Shown: in pieces, positions 7,570 to 17,328 of the stretch
Position numbering within the stretch: position 1 is the stretch's first letter
Layout: each line of letters begins with the position of its first letter
DNA from: Streptomyces griseus
GTDB taxonomy: Bacteria; Actinomycetota; Actinomycetes; Streptomycetales; Streptomycetaceae
Length of the DNA stretch: 64,000 nucleotides
NCBI RefSeq assembly: GCF_900460065.1
Contig: NZ_UAVD01000004.1
Location: forward strand, 62,001 to 126,000
Direction of reading: 5' to 3'
Program-made: the position numbers and the translations under genes
The notes under the pieces: generated by a model
Seen by the model: only the letters and a program-made list of their open reading frames with translations
The model's database searches: none
Told to the model about the DNA's origin: nothing

Positions 7570-8622
7570 ATGAGCAGAGGACACGCATGGGTGCTGGGAG
7601 CGACCGGCCAGATCGGGCGGGCCGCGGTGCGGGCGCTGACCGGGGACGGCTGGGAGGTGACGGCGGCCTCGCGCGGCGGCGGCCGGGACGAGGGGTGGGA
7701 TCCCGGGGTCCGGGCGGTGGCGCTCGACCGTGACGAGGAGGGGGCGCTGGACAAGGCGCTGGGCGACGGCTGCGACGTGCTGGTCGACCTGGTGGCGTTC
7801 GACGGTGCGCACGCCCGGCAGCTGACGGCGTCGGCCGGCCGGATCGGGTCCGCCGTGGTGATCTCCAGCGGGGCGGTGTACGAGGACGAGCGGGGCCGCG
7901 GCTTCGACACCCAGGCCGAGCCGGACGGCTTCCCGCGCTATCCGGTGCCGCTGCCGGAGACCCAGCCGACGGTGGCGCCCGGGGACGCCACGTACGGGAC
8001 GCGGAAGATCCGGCTGGAGCGGGAGCTGCTGGCGGCGGGCGAGGACCTGCCGGTGACGCTGCTGCGCGCGGGCGCGGTGCACGGCCCGCACTGCCGCACA
8101 CCTCGCGAGCTGTACGTGGTGAAGCGGCTGCTGGACGGGCGCCGGCGCCGGGTCCTCGCGTACCGCGGGGAGAGCCGCTTCCATCCGGTGCACGTGTCCA
8201 ACGCGGCGGAGCTGATCCGGCTGGCGGCCGGGAAGCCGGGGTCGCGCGTGCTGAACGCGGCGGACCCCGAGGCGCCCACGGTCGCGGAGATCGCGTCGGC
8301 GATCGACACGGTGCTCGGGCGGGAGACGGAGACGGTCCTGATCGACGGCGCTCCCCCGGAGGGACATGTCGGGGAGACACCGTGGAGCGGCGCCCACCCC
8401 GTGGTCTACGACATGACGGCCGCCGGTGAACAGCTCGGCTACCGCCCCGTGACGGGGTACGTGGAGTCGCTGCCGGAGACGGTCGAGTGGCTGGCCGGGG
8501 AGCTGGCGGGGCGCGACTGGCGGGAGGCGTTCCCGAAGCTGCTCAGGGGCTACGGAGAGGGTCTCTTCGACTACGCGGCGGAGGACGCCTGGCTGGCGGC
8601 GTACGACCGGGGCCGCCGCTGA
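7570..8622 (+). CDS. NAD-dependent epimerase/dehydratase (SDR) family protein
   Basis: A 350-residue extended short-chain dehydrogenase-like protein. The N-terminal GATGQIGRAA is the GxxGxxG dinucleotide-binding loop (residues about 9-15). TYGTRK is a Tyr-x3-Lys catalytic pair, and SSGAVY supplies the Ser. The substrate is unknown, but the family acts on nucleotide sugars or reduces small carbonyls. No ribosome site is visible; TAGCGT at 7558-7563 is 6 nt before ATG, so translation is probably leaderless. It is convergent with the downstream peptidase gene, with a hairpin over its stop codon. Confidence 0.8.
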   Translation: MSRGHAWVLGATGQIGRAAVRALTGDGWEVTAASRGGGRDEGWDPGVRAVALDRDEEGALDKALGDGCDVLVDLVAFDGAHARQLTASAGRIGSAVVISSGAVYEDERGRGFDTQAEPDGFPRYPVPLPETQPTVAPGDATYGTRKIRLERELLAAGEDLPVTLLRAGAVHGPHCRTPRELYVVKRLLDGRRRRVLAYRGESRFHPVHVSNAAELIRLAAGKPGSRVLNAADPEAPTVAEIASAIDTVLGRETETVLIDGAPPEGHVGETPWSGAHPVVYDMTAAGEQLGYRPVTGYVESLPETVEWLAGELAGRDWREAFPKLLRGYGEGLFDYAAEDAWLAAYDRGRR

Positions 8623-8632
8623 GCGGCCCCGG
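8607..8632. terminator. Hairpin over the epimerase stop codon
   Basis: A perfect 10-bp inverted repeat, CCGGGGCCGC and GCGGCCCCGG, with a 6-nt loop that contains the TGA stop of the epimerase gene. It lies between convergent genes and can serve both strands. Confidence 0.6.
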
Positions 8633-8646
8633 TCCCACGAAGGGTT

Positions 8647-10230
8647 CTACGGCTTCGGCGTGGCGTGCGGGGTGCACGTCACGTCGCGCCGGTCGGTCTT
8701 CCCGGTGAGCAGGTAGGTGTCCACCCGCTCGTTGACGCAGGGGTTGACCAGTCCGGTGACGCCGTGGGATCCGGCGTCCTTCTCGGTGATGAGCCGGGAG
8801 CCCTTGAACCGCTTGTGCAGCTCGACAGCGCCCTGGTACGGGGTGGCGGCGTCGCGGGTGGACTGCACGATGAGGACCGGCGGCAGGCCCTTGCCGGTCC
8901 TCACGTCCAGCGGGGTCCGCTGCTTGGCGGGCCAGGTGGCGCAAGGGAGGTTCATCCAGGCGTTGGCCCAGGTCATGAACGGGTACTTCTCGTGCAGCCG
9001 GGTGTTGTCCCGGTCCCAGGTGCGCCAGTCGGTGGGCCACTGGGCGTCGGCGCACTCGACGGCGTTGTAGACCGCGTTGCCGTTCTCGGCGGCGGCGTTG
9101 CCCGCGAGGTCGCTCATGTCGGGGGCGGCGGCGTCGATCAGCGCCTGGGTGTCACCGGCCCGGTAGGCGCTCCAGGTCTTGGCGGTGGGGGCCCAGGCGG
9201 AGTCGTAGTACGGCGCGCCCTGGAAGAAGCCGATGAGCTCGGCGGGCCCGACGAGACCTCCGATGGGCTCCTTCTTGGCGGCGGCCCGCAGCTCCAGCCA
9301 GGCCTTCTCGACCTTCTGCGGGGTGTCGCCGATGCCGTAGACGGAGTCGTGCTTCGCCACCCAGGCCTTCCAGTCGTCCCAGCGCGTCTGGAAGGCGATG
9401 TCCTGGTTGAGGTTCGCCCGGTACCAGATGTTCTTCCGCGACGGGTCGACCACGCTGTCGACGACCATGCGCCGGACGTGGGTCGGGAAGAGGGTGCCGT
9501 AGACGGCGCCCAGGTAGGTGCCGTACGAGACGCCGAGGAAGTTGAGCTTCTTCTCCCCGAGCGCGGCCCGGATGACGTCCAGGTCCCGTGCCGTGTTCGG
9601 CGTCGTCATGTGCGGGAGCATCTCACCGCTGCGCTCGCCGCACCCCTCGGCGTACTCGCGGGCCAGCTTGCGCTGGGCGCGCTTGTCGGCCTCGCTGTCG
9701 GGGACCGGGTCGGCCTTGGGGGCCTTGACGAACTCCTGCGGGTCGGCGCAGGAGATGGGGGCCGAGTGGCCGACGCCGCGCGGGTCGAAGCCGACGAAGT
9801 CGTACGCCTTCGCGGTCTTCGTCCAGAGCGGGTTCTTGGAGGTGATCCGGGCGGGGAAGCGCAGTCCCGAACCGCCGGGTCCGCCCGGGTTGTAGAGCAG
9901 TGCGCCCTGGCGCTCGCCCTTCGTGCCGGTGCTGACGTGCCGGTCGACGGCGAGCTTGATCTTCTTGCCGTTCGGCTTGGCGTAGTCGAGCGGCACGGAC
10001 ACCCAGCCGCACTGGATGGGGGTGGCCAGGCCCCAGTCCTCGGGGCAGTCCCGCCAGTCGATCCCGGCGTTCGCCGCCCGGTGCGCAGCGACGGCGACCC
10101 CGCGTGCTTCCGCGTCGCCCCGGCCGTGGTGACGGCCGTCGGCGCTCGCCGCGGGTGCGGCCATCGCCCCCGCTATGAGCGTGCCCGCGACGAGAGCCCC
10201 GGCCGAACCGAGCACCTTGGTACGTCTCAC
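8647..10230 (-). CDS. Secreted tripeptidyl-aminopeptidase-like alpha/beta hydrolase
   Basis: A 527-residue exported serine hydrolase of the Streptomyces Tap/SlpD/SlpE type. It begins with a Sec signal peptide (RRTKVLGSAGALVAG..., cleavage likely after PAASA). The nucleophile is in GVSYGT, the oxyanion region in YNPGGPGGSG, and the Asp and His in STRDAATPY and GSHGVTG near the C-terminus. It trims tripeptides or similar from protein N-termini outside the cell. It starts with GTG at 10230 after an AGGGGGAGG site; the frame is open further upstream, but only this start puts the signal peptide first. It is convergent with the epimerase gene and may form an operon with nothing else. Confidence 0.88.
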   Translation of the reverse strand: MRRTKVLGSAGALVAGTLIAGAMAAPAASADGRHHGRGDAEARGVAVAAHRAANAGIDWRDCPEDWGLATPIQCGWVSVPLDYAKPNGKKIKLAVDRHVSTGTKGERQGALLYNPGGPGGSGLRFPARITSKNPLWTKTAKAYDFVGFDPRGVGHSAPISCADPQEFVKAPKADPVPDSEADKRAQRKLAREYAEGCGERSGEMLPHMTTPNTARDLDVIRAALGEKKLNFLGVSYGTYLGAVYGTLFPTHVRRMVVDSVVDPSRKNIWYRANLNQDIAFQTRWDDWKAWVAKHDSVYGIGDTPQKVEKAWLELRAAAKKEPIGGLVGPAELIGFFQGAPYYDSAWAPTAKTWSAYRAGDTQALIDAAAPDMSDLAGNAAAENGNAVYNAVECADAQWPTDWRTWDRDNTRLHEKYPFMTWANAWMNLPCATWPAKQRTPLDVRTGKGLPPVLIVQSTRDAATPYQGAVELHKRFKGSRLITEKDAGSHGVTGLVNPCVNERVDTYLLTGKTDRRDVTCTPHATPKP

Positions 10231-10416
10231 GTGGAACCTCCCCCTTCGTCCGATCCGCCGCCGGAGGGCGGCGTGGTCATCGGTCCATCGCGGGGATCCT
10301 TTCGTCTGCGGGGCACCGGGGGCCAGGGCGTACACCTGTTTCTTTACCGAACCCATAACCGGTGAAGGAAGTCCGCTGAGCGGAGTCGGCGGCGGCGGCG
10401 GTGGCGACCCGCCTGC

Positions 10417-10439
10417 CGCCGGGGAGCTTCTCCCCGGCG
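10417..10439. terminator. Terminator of the urease operon
   Basis: A perfect 9-bp stem, CGCCGGGGA and TCCCCGGCG, with a 5-nt GCTTC loop, 16 bp beyond the ureD stop on the minus strand. Confidence 0.75.
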
Positions 10440-10455
10440 TACGCGCGGCCCGCAC

Positions 10456-11225
10456 TCAGGCCTTCAGGGTGTCCAGCAGTTCGCGCATCGCCTCGTCCAG
10501 CATCCCGCGCAGCAGACGGGCGTCGGCGGCCACGGCGGTGACCAGGACGGCGGGGCCGGCCAGCGGGGTGAGGGCGGCGGTGGGGCCGAGGAGGCGGGCG
10601 GGGAGCGGGGCGTCGCCGAAGGACGGGTCGGCCAGCAGGAGTTGGCCGACGGCCCGGTGGCCGGCGAGGACGGCGGGGCCGTCCCAGCCGCCGGGCGCGC
10701 CGGGCCCGTAGGCCAGTTGCTGGTCCAGGAGCGGGCGGCCCGCGTGGTGGACGGTGAGCCGGGTGGTGAGCGCCCCGGTGGGCTCGCCGTGGCGGCCGAG
10801 GATCTGCTCCTCGCGCAGCAGCAGGCGGGCGGTGGGGGCGAGTCGGACCCGGGTGGTCATGCGCAGGTCGCTGCCGTGGGCGGAGACCAGTTGTTCGGGG
10901 AGCCAGTGCAGGACGGCTCCCTCCCCCACGGTCAGGTCCACCCCGTACGTGGACGGATCGGCGTCCGGCCGGGGGCCCGGGAGGGCGACGGTGGCCGCCG
11001 CCGCGTCGACGGTGAGGTGTGCGCCGTCGGTCACCTCGGCCTCGACGGCGAGGCGGTCGCCGTTCAGCGGGGCGCTCATCGCACCGACCACGGTGACCCG
11101 GGCGTACGCGGCCTGCGGCGAGCGGGTGCGGCGCAGGGCGAGCGGGCCCTCACCGGCCAGGACGGGCAGGGCTGTCCCGTCCCGCCCGTCGGGCTCGGCC
11201 CGGAGCCGGGCCGTCGCGCGGACGC

Positions 11226-11229
<4 letters not shown>
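10456..11229 (-). CDS. ureD: Urease accessory protein UreD
   Basis: A 257-residue UreD/UreH homologue, last gene of the urease operon. It forms the scaffold with UreF and UreG that delivers nickel to apo-urease. Features include [18 protein letters not shown] and the conserved HWLPEQLV and [11 protein letters not shown] segments. The GTG start at 11229 overlaps the ureG stop (GTGA), indicating translational coupling. A terminator hairpin follows 16 bp downstream. Confidence 0.92.
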
Positions 11230-11903
<674 letters not shown>

Positions 11904-11926
11904 GGGGACTCCTGTGGGTGTGCGGG

Positions 11927-12589
11927 TCACGAGGCGAAGAGGCGGACCGGCCAGGCGGCGTGCGCCTCGGCCGTGATGTCGAGGAGCGGGGCCGAGGCGG
12001 CGGGCAGGGCGTCGATGCCCTGCCGGGCCGCCTCGGCGGCCTGCTCCGCGACCCGGTCCAACTCGGGGGCGAGCCGGGCGAGTACGGCGGTGGCGTGGAA
12101 GGGGTCGAGGGAGAGGAGGCGGACGACGGCGGTGGCGGGGCCGCTGACGGTCTCGTACGCGACGCAGTGGGCGGCGTCCTCGGGGCCGAGGCCCGCCGAC
12201 CGTGCGGTGAGTCCGAGGACGACGGGCTGGTGGGCGCCGCGCGGCCGGGCCCGGGCGAGCGCGTCCAGTTCGGGGCCCGGCCAGGTGGCGCGGGCGGCCC
12301 GCATCATCTGCCGGCCCAGCTTGCGGGCGGTGGCCCGCAGGGCGGGCGAGGGCGTGCGGGCGTCGGCGGCCTCGTCGAGGGCGAGCGGGTCGAGGCCGTG
12401 GGCCGCCGCCGCGGCGAGTGCGGCGGCGGTGAGGCCCGCGGTGTGCAGGCGGCCCCGGCAGAAGTCCGCGAGGGAGTCGGCGTCGCGGACACGGCCATCG
12501 GCGACGGCGGGTTCGGCGCCGCCGGAGTGGGCGTGGCCTCCGGCGGGGAACCGGCCGTCGGCGAGGACGAGGAGTGCTGCGCGTGACAT
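11927..12589 (-). CDS. ureF: Urease accessory protein UreF
   Basis: A 220-residue all-helical UreF homologue. [16 protein letters not shown] at residues 11-26 matches the family N-terminus. UreF acts with UreD and UreG as gatekeeper of urease activation. It lies 12 bp after ureC and 23 bp before ureG, in the common actinomycete order ABCFGD. Its start ATG 12589 has GGATC rather than a full ribosome site, suggesting coupling to ureC translation. Confidence 0.93.
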   Translation of the reverse strand: MSRAALLVLADGRFPAGGHAHSGGAEPAVADGRVRDADSLADFCRGRLHTAGLTAAALAAAAAHGLDPLALDEAADARTPSPALRATARKLGRQMMRAARATWPGPELDALARARPRGAHQPVVLGLTARSAGLGPEDAAHCVAYETVSGPATAVVRLLSLDPFHATAVLARLAPELDRVAEQAAEAARQGIDALPAASAPLLDITAEAHAAWPVRLFAS

Positions 12590-12601
12590 GGCCGGATCCG
12601 C

Positions 12602-14323
12602 TCAGAAGAGGAAGTAGCGCTGGGCCATGGGCAGTTCCGCCGCCGGGGCCGGCTCGACCGGATCGCCGTCGATGGTGACGGCGAAGCTGTCGGGGTCGAC
12701 GTCGACGCGGGGCACGGCGTCGTTCTCCCGCATGTCCGCCTTGGTGACCCCCCGGGTGCTGGTGATCGGCACGAACCGCTTCTCCAGGGCGAGCCGTTCG
12801 GGCAGCCCGTCCTCGATCGCGGCGGCGGAGACGAAGTTGAACGAGCCGCGCGCGGCGGCCCGGCCCAGCGCGCCGAACATCGGCCGGGGCATCACCGGCT
12901 GGGGCGTCGGGATGGACGCGTTGGCGTCGCCCATCTGCGCGTAGGCGATCTGGCCCCCCTTGATGACGGTCGTCGGCTTCACGCCGAAGAACGCCGGGTC
13001 CCAGAGGACGAGGTCGGCGAGCTTGCCGGTCTCCACGGAGCCGATCTCGTCGCCCATGCCCTGGGCGACGGCCGGGTTGATGGTGTATTTGGCGACATAG
13101 CGACGGGCCCGGTGGTTGTCGGCCCGTCCGTCTCCGGGCAGGGCTCCGCGCCGCTTCTTCATGACGTGGGCGGTCTGCCAGGTCCGCAGGATCACCTCGC
13201 CGATCCGGCCCATGGCCTGGGAGTCCGAGGAGATGATCGAGATCGCCCCGAGGTCGTGCAGGATGTCCTCGGCCGCGATGGTGGAGGGCCGGATCCGGGA
13301 CTCCGCGAAGGCCAGGTCCTCGGGGACGGCGGGGTTCAGGTGGTGGCAGACCATCAGCATGTCGAGGTGTTCCTCGATGGTGTTGACGGTGTGCGGCCGG
13401 GTGGGGTTGGTCGAGCTGGGCAGGACGTACGGCTCGGAGACCACGCTGATGATGTCGGGCGCGTGTCCGCCGCCCGCCCCCTCGGTGTGGTAAGCGTGGA
13501 TCGTCCGGCCGGCGATGGCGGCGAGGGTGTCGGCGACGAAGCCGGCCTCGTTGAGGGTGTCGGTGTGGATGGCGAGCTGCGCGCCCGTCCGCTCGCAGAC
13601 GGTGAGGCAGGCGTCGATCACGGCGGGCGTCGCACCCCAGTCTTCGTGGATCTTGAATCCCAGTGCCCCGCCGCGCAGTTGGGAGTGCATGGCCTCGTGG
13701 GACATCGTGTTGCCCTTGCCGAGCAGCCCGATGTTGACCGGGAAGGTCTCCAGCGCCTCGAACATCCGGGCCAGGTGCCAGGGTCCCGGGGTGATGGTGG
13801 TGGCCTTGGTGCCCTCGGCGGGGCCGGTGCCGCCGCCGACGAGGGTGGTGATGCCGCTGGAGAGCGCCTGGTCGACGAGGGTGGGTGAGATGAAGTGGAC
13901 GTGGGCGTCGACCGCTCCGGCCGTGAGCAGCTTCCCGTTGCCCGCGATGATCTCGGTCTCGGGGCCGATCACCAGGTCGGGGTGGACGCCGTCCATGGTG
14001 TCCGGGTTCCCGGCCTTGCCGATGCCGGTGATCCGGCCGTCCCGGATGCCGATGTCGGCCTTGACGATGCCCCAGTGGTCGATGACGACGGCCCCGGTGA
14101 TGACGGTGTCGGGCGCGCCCTCGGCCCGGGTGGTGCGGGCCTGGCCCATGGACTCGCGGATCACCTTGCCGCCGCCGAACACCGCCTCGTCCCCCGCGCG
14201 TCCGGGGCCGCCCGAGCGGTCCTCCTCGATCTCGACGAGCAGATCGGTGTCGGCGAGCCGGATGCGGTCGCCGGTGGTGGGCCCGAACAGGTCGGCGTAC
14301 ACGGCTCTCTTGAGGTCAGGCAT
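12602..14323 (-). CDS. ureC: Urease alpha subunit UreC
   Basis: A 573-residue urease catalytic subunit. The nickel ligands and active site are visible: DAHVHF (His pair), GFKIHEDWG (the carbamylated bridging Lys), [34 protein letters not shown] (mobile flap) and the Asp in SSDSQAMGR. It hydrolyses urea to ammonia and carbamate in the cytoplasm. The ATG at 14323 follows GGAGGTG; it overlaps the end of ureB by 8 nt. The length is normal for the separate alpha subunit. Confidence 0.97.
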
Positions 14324-14627
14324 CGAGGGCACCTCCGGTTTCGCCGCGCAGGCCGGGGACGACGCGGCGGCCGGTGAGGGGGACGAGTTCGACGTCGGCG
14401 GGGATGCCGGGTTCGAAGCGGACCGCCGTACCGGCGGCGATGTTCAGCCGCAGCCCGTGGGCCGCGGCGCGGTCGAACCGGAGCCCGGGGTTGGCCTCGG
14501 CGAAGTGGTAGTGGGAGCCGACCTGGACGGGGCGGTCGGCGGCGTTGAGGACGGTGAGGCGGGTGACCGGGCGGCCCGCGTTGAGGGGGATGTCCCCGTC
14601 CCCGTGAAGGATCTCTCCGGGAATCAT
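14316..14627 (-). CDS. ureB: Urease beta subunit UreB
   Basis: A 103-residue urease beta subunit starting [19 protein letters not shown], with the conserved [18 protein letters not shown]. It is part of the (alpha-beta-gamma)3 urease. A GGGGGAG site precedes ATG. There is a 13-bp gap after ureA, and the gene overlaps ureC. Confidence 0.95.
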
Positions 14628-14640
14628 CGGCGCTCCCCCG

Positions 14641-14943
14641 TCAGACGATCGGGTCGTGGACGGTGACGAGCTTCGTACCGTCCGGGAAGGTCGCCTCGAC
14701 CTGGACGTCGTGGAGCATCTCGGGGATGCCTTCCATCACGTCGTCCCTGGTGAGCAACGTACGCCCGGACACCATGAGTTCGGCGACGGTACGGCCGTCC
14801 CGGGCGCCTTCCAGCAGATGGGAGGTGATCAGGGCGACGGCTTCCGGGTGATTGAGCCGCAGCCCGCGTGCCCGGCGCTTCTCGGCCACGTCGGCGGCCA
14901 CATGGATGAGCAGACGCTCCTGCTCGTGCGGGGTCAGTTGCAC
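14641..14943 (-). CDS. ureA: Urease gamma subunit UreA
   Basis: A 100-residue urease gamma subunit, first gene of the operon. It starts with GTG (read as [20 protein letters not shown]) after GAGGTGGAAGC. The typical [11 protein letters not shown] and [20 protein letters not shown] are present. About 140 bp separate it from the upstream TetR gene; that gap holds a 25-bp palindrome and, at the end of the TetR gene, a GlnR-like box, so nitrogen-dependent regulation is likely. Confidence 0.95.
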
Positions 14944-15000
14944 GCTTCCACCTCATCGTCTTCCGTCCGGCTCCGACTCCGGACGCAGCGGGACCTTATC

Positions 15001-15025
15001 CCCGTTCAACAATTCGTTGAACGGG
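15001..15025. promoter_or_regulatory. Perfect palindrome upstream of ureA
   Basis: CCCGTTCAAC, 5 nt AATTC, then GTTGAACGGG: perfect 10-bp arms, 58 bp before the ureA start codon. The position suits a repressor operator over the promoter or a leader hairpin. No matching regulator is identified. Confidence 0.6.
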
Positions 15026-15066
15026 AACGAGGCTCCCGCGACCAGGCATTGCACGTTAGGGCGGAA

Positions 15067-15085
15067 GTTTTTCCATTGCGTTAAC
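15067..15085 (-). promoter_or_regulatory. GlnR-box-like sequence upstream of ureA
   Basis: On the minus strand GTTAAC-GCAATG-GAAAAAC fits the streptomycete GlnR pattern gTnAC-n6-GaAAc with two mismatches. It is about 125 bp upstream of ureA and overlaps the last codon of the TetR gene. Urease is known to be under GlnR control in Streptomyces, which supports the reading. Confidence 0.45.
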
Positions 15086-15701
15086 TGATCTTTTGCGGGT
15101 TCATGGACATCAGCCCGCACAACCCGTTCTCCAGCACCTCGGGGTGCACGTCCCCGAAGAGTGCCTCCTGCACGATGAAGCCCTGAGCCGTCGCGATCAT
15201 CGTGCGCGCCACGTCGTCGCCGGGCACATCACTCACCAGGATCCCGGCGGAGCGATAGGCGTCGACGAGCTTCGCCCAGGCGACGCGCATCGTGGCGTAG
15301 CCGTCCTCGAGGAGGGCGGCGAGCCGTTCGTCGCGCAGCGTCTCGGACCAGAGCTGGACGACGAGCGCGGCGAAGGACCGGCGCTCCAGCCCGTGCACCT
15401 CCCCCGCGAGCACGCCGCCGAGCACCCGGCCGAGCAATGCGTCCGGGGTGGGCGGCGGCGTCATCCGGGAGGCCTCCTCGAAGGCGCCGCGGATGGCGGC
15501 GAAGGTCTCCTCCGTGATGGCCGCGATGATGTCCTCCTTGCCCGGGAAGTAGCGGTAGACCGCTCCGGCGGACAGGCCCACCTCCTTGAGGACGTCCTGC
15601 ATGGACGTGCCGTGGAATCCGTTGCGGGCGAAGCAGCGCGCCGCACCGTCGAGGATCTGGCGGCGACGGGCGTCGAGGTGTTCCTGGGATACACGAGCCA
15701 T
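15081..15701 (-). CDS. TetR family transcriptional regulator
   Basis: A 206-residue TetR protein. The helix-turn-helix is in residues about 12-58 (ILDGAARCFARNGFHGTSM, VGLSAGAVYRYFPGKEDI). The C-terminal domain is a typical helical ligand pocket. It is divergent from an ABC-2-like membrane protein; two near-identical 19-bp sequences in the shared region are the likely operators. It lies upstream of ureA on the same strand, but the ure promoter elements between suggest separate transcription. The role is probably drug or metabolite export control. Confidence 0.88.
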   Translation of the reverse strand: MARVSQEHLDARRRQILDGAARCFARNGFHGTSMQDVLKEVGLSAGAVYRYFPGKEDIIAAITEETFAAIRGAFEEASRMTPPPTPDALLGRVLGGVLAGEVHGLERRSFAALVVQLWSETLRDERLAALLEDGYATMRVAWAKLVDAYRSAGILVSDVPGDDVARTMIATAQGFIVQEALFGDVHPEVLENGLCGLMSMNPQKIS

Positions 15702-15711
15702 GACTCCAATC

Positions 15712-15789
15712 TAAAACGAACGTTCCTTCTTGACAATCCCGCACTGCCGTGCCGACAGTGGGGCAAGCCGTAAAACGAACGATCCTTCT
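15712..15789. promoter_or_regulatory. Two direct operator repeats in a TetR divergon
   Basis: TAAAACGAACGTTCCTTCT at 15712-15730 and TAAAACGAACGATCCTTCT at 15771-15789 agree at 18 of 19 positions, 59 bp apart. Each has the near-palindromic core CGAACGTTC. One copy flanks each divergent start, as expected if the TetR protein represses both directions. Confidence 0.7.
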
Positions 15790-15826
15790 CTATCGCACTC
15801 CGTCGCCGCACGAATCGAGGCCCCTC

Positions 15827-16816
15827 ATGCCCACCGCACCCAACCGCCGCGCGGTGGCGGTGATCCTGCTGATCCCCCTGCTGGTGACGCTCGCCCTCTG
15901 GGCCTTCGCCTGGCCCGCCGCCCGGACGGCGCCGCGCGACCTTCCGGTCGGGGTCGCGGGCCCGGCCTCGGCGGCCCAGCAGCTGGAACAGCGCTTCGAG
16001 CAGCGCGCCGGCGCGTTCGACGTGCACCGCTTCGACGACGAGGCCGCCGCCCGCACCGCGATCGAGGACCGGGTCGTATACGGAGCCGTCGTCGCCACCC
16101 CGCAGGGACCGCACCTGCTCACCGCCTCGGCGGCGAGCCCCGTGGTCGCGCAGTTGCTGCGCGAGGCCGTGACGGCGTCCGCCCCCGAAGGCGCCCCGGT
16201 CCGGGTGACCGATGTGGTCGCCGCGCCGCCCGGGGACCCGAGGGGCAGCGTGCTCGGCGCGAGCATGCTGCCCCTGGCCCTGGCGGGCATGGCGGCCGGA
16301 TCCGTCGTCACCCTGCTGGGACTGCGCGGGGCGCGCGCCGCGCTGACCCTGGTCGCCTCGGCCTCGCTGGCGGGCATCGCCGTCACCGCGATCGCGCACA
16401 ACTGGCTCGGCGCGTTCGCGGGCGACTGGTGGGCGGAGGCGGGAGCGCTCACGCTCACCGTGCTGGCCATCGGTTCGGCGGTGGCGGGCCTCGCCACCCT
16501 GCTCGGGCCGCGCGGCATCGGGCTCGGCGCGCTGCTGATGGTCCTGCTGGGCAACTCCTTCTCCGGCGTCACCAGCGCACCGCAGTTGCTCCCCGAGCCC
16601 GTCGGCACGATCGGCCAGTTGCTTCCGCCGGGCGCGGGCGGCTCACTGCTCCGCTCGGTCGCCTTCTTCGACGGAAGCGCCGCCGGCGGTGCGGTGCTGA
16701 CGCTGTCGCTGTGGTCGCTGGCCGGACTGGCGGCGGTGCTGTTCGTCCGCCGGACGCCGTCGCCCGCACCCGAAGCACCGGCAGCACCCGCCCGGGAGCC
16801 GGCCCTGACCGGCTGA
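15827..16816 (+). CDS. ABC-2-type integral membrane protein, possible efflux permease
   Basis: A 329-residue membrane protein with one N-terminal helix (residues about 10-30), an extracytoplasmic domain of about 110 residues, and five or six helices in the C-terminal half. This layout is like ABC-2/YhgE-type export permeases. No ATP-binding subunit is next to it. GAGG precedes ATG 15827. It is divergent from the TetR gene that probably represses it, and followed by a strong terminator. The substrate is unknown. Confidence 0.7.
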   Translation: MPTAPNRRAVAVILLIPLLVTLALWAFAWPAARTAPRDLPVGVAGPASAAQQLEQRFEQRAGAFDVHRFDDEAAARTAIEDRVVYGAVVATPQGPHLLTASAASPVVAQLLREAVTASAPEGAPVRVTDVVAAPPGDPRGSVLGASMLPLALAGMAAGSVVTLLGLRGARAALTLVASASLAGIAVTAIAHNWLGAFAGDWWAEAGALTLTVLAIGSAVAGLATLLGPRGIGLGALLMVLLGNSFSGVTSAPQLLPEPVGTIGQLLPPGAGGSLLRSVAFFDGSAAGGAVLTLSLWSLAGLAAVLFVRRTPSPAPEAPAAPAREPALTG

Positions 16817-16833
16817 GCTCCGGGTCCACACCG

Positions 16834-16878
16834 ACGGAGCCGGGCACCCCTCCTCCACGGAGGGGTGCCCGGCTCCGT
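16834..16878. terminator. Strong 20-bp hairpin terminator
   Basis: A perfect 20-bp inverted repeat (ACGGAGCCGGGCACCCCTCC and its complement) with a 5-nt loop, 17 bp after the membrane protein gene, between it and the convergent antitoxin gene. Confidence 0.85.
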
Positions 16879-16960
16879 GCCGCCCGGAGGCGGTCGGCGC
16901 CCAACGCCGCGAGCGCGCGTGCCAGGCATCGCCCGGCAGGCGGCAGTCCGACGACAGGCC

Positions 16961-17245
16961 CTAGTCGTCCCGGCCGTCGCGGGGGCGGTGCTCGGCGGCG
17001 ATGCCGAAGCTGCGCCGTTCGCCCTGAGCGGATGGCGCGGAGCCGATCGAGGAGACCGAGCGGATCACCCGCTCCTCGGCCGCGGCTTCATCGGCTTCAA
17101 GTCGTTGCAGGTCAGCGGCGGAAACCAGGGCGATGAGCGGCTTGCCGTGCCGCGTCACCACCACGCGTTCGCCGCCGTAGACAACGCGGTTGATCAGTTC
17201 GGCGAGCTCCGCCCGTGCTTGCGTCACCGGAATCTCGTAGGCCAT
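16961..17245 (-). CDS. Orphan YefM/Phd-family antitoxin
   Basis: A 94-residue protein. Residues 1-50 (MAYEIPVTQARAELAELINR, then VVVTRHGKPLIALVSAADL) are a clear Phd/YefM fold, the DNA-binding half of type II antitoxins. The C-terminal tail is charged and disordered, as expected for a toxin-neutralising arm. No YoeB/RelE or Doc toxin is beside it: the next gene downstream is convergent and the upstream gene is a divergent ClpP. ATG 17245 has GGTGGGG upstream; an ATG 12 nt earlier is possible. TGTAC motifs upstream fit autoregulation. Confidence 0.82.
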   Translation of the reverse strand: MAYEIPVTQARAELAELINRVVYGGERVVVTRHGKPLIALVSAADLQRLEADEAAAEERVIRSVSSIGSAPSAQGERRSFGIAAEHRPRDGRDD

Positions 17246-17263
17246 AGTCCCCACCATAACTTC

Positions 17264-17278
17264 TGTACGTCCTGTACA
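17264..17278. promoter_or_regulatory. Paired TGTAC motifs, possible YefM-type operator
   Basis: TGTACG at 17264-17269 and TGTACA at 17273-17278, 9 bp centre to centre, lie between the antitoxin gene and clpP. TGTACA is the known core of YefM operators. Bound antitoxin could therefore affect both divergent genes. Confidence 0.5.
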
Positions 17279-17328
17279 TTTTTTACGGACGGGCAGACGA
17301 TGGCCGGCTCCAGGAGAGAGGCACCACC

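Noticed and set aside
10175..10711. Plus-strand frame of 178 codons in the gap between the peptidase and ureD genes
   Set aside because: It is antisense to the ends of both genes and crosses the ureD terminator; no start signal or family.
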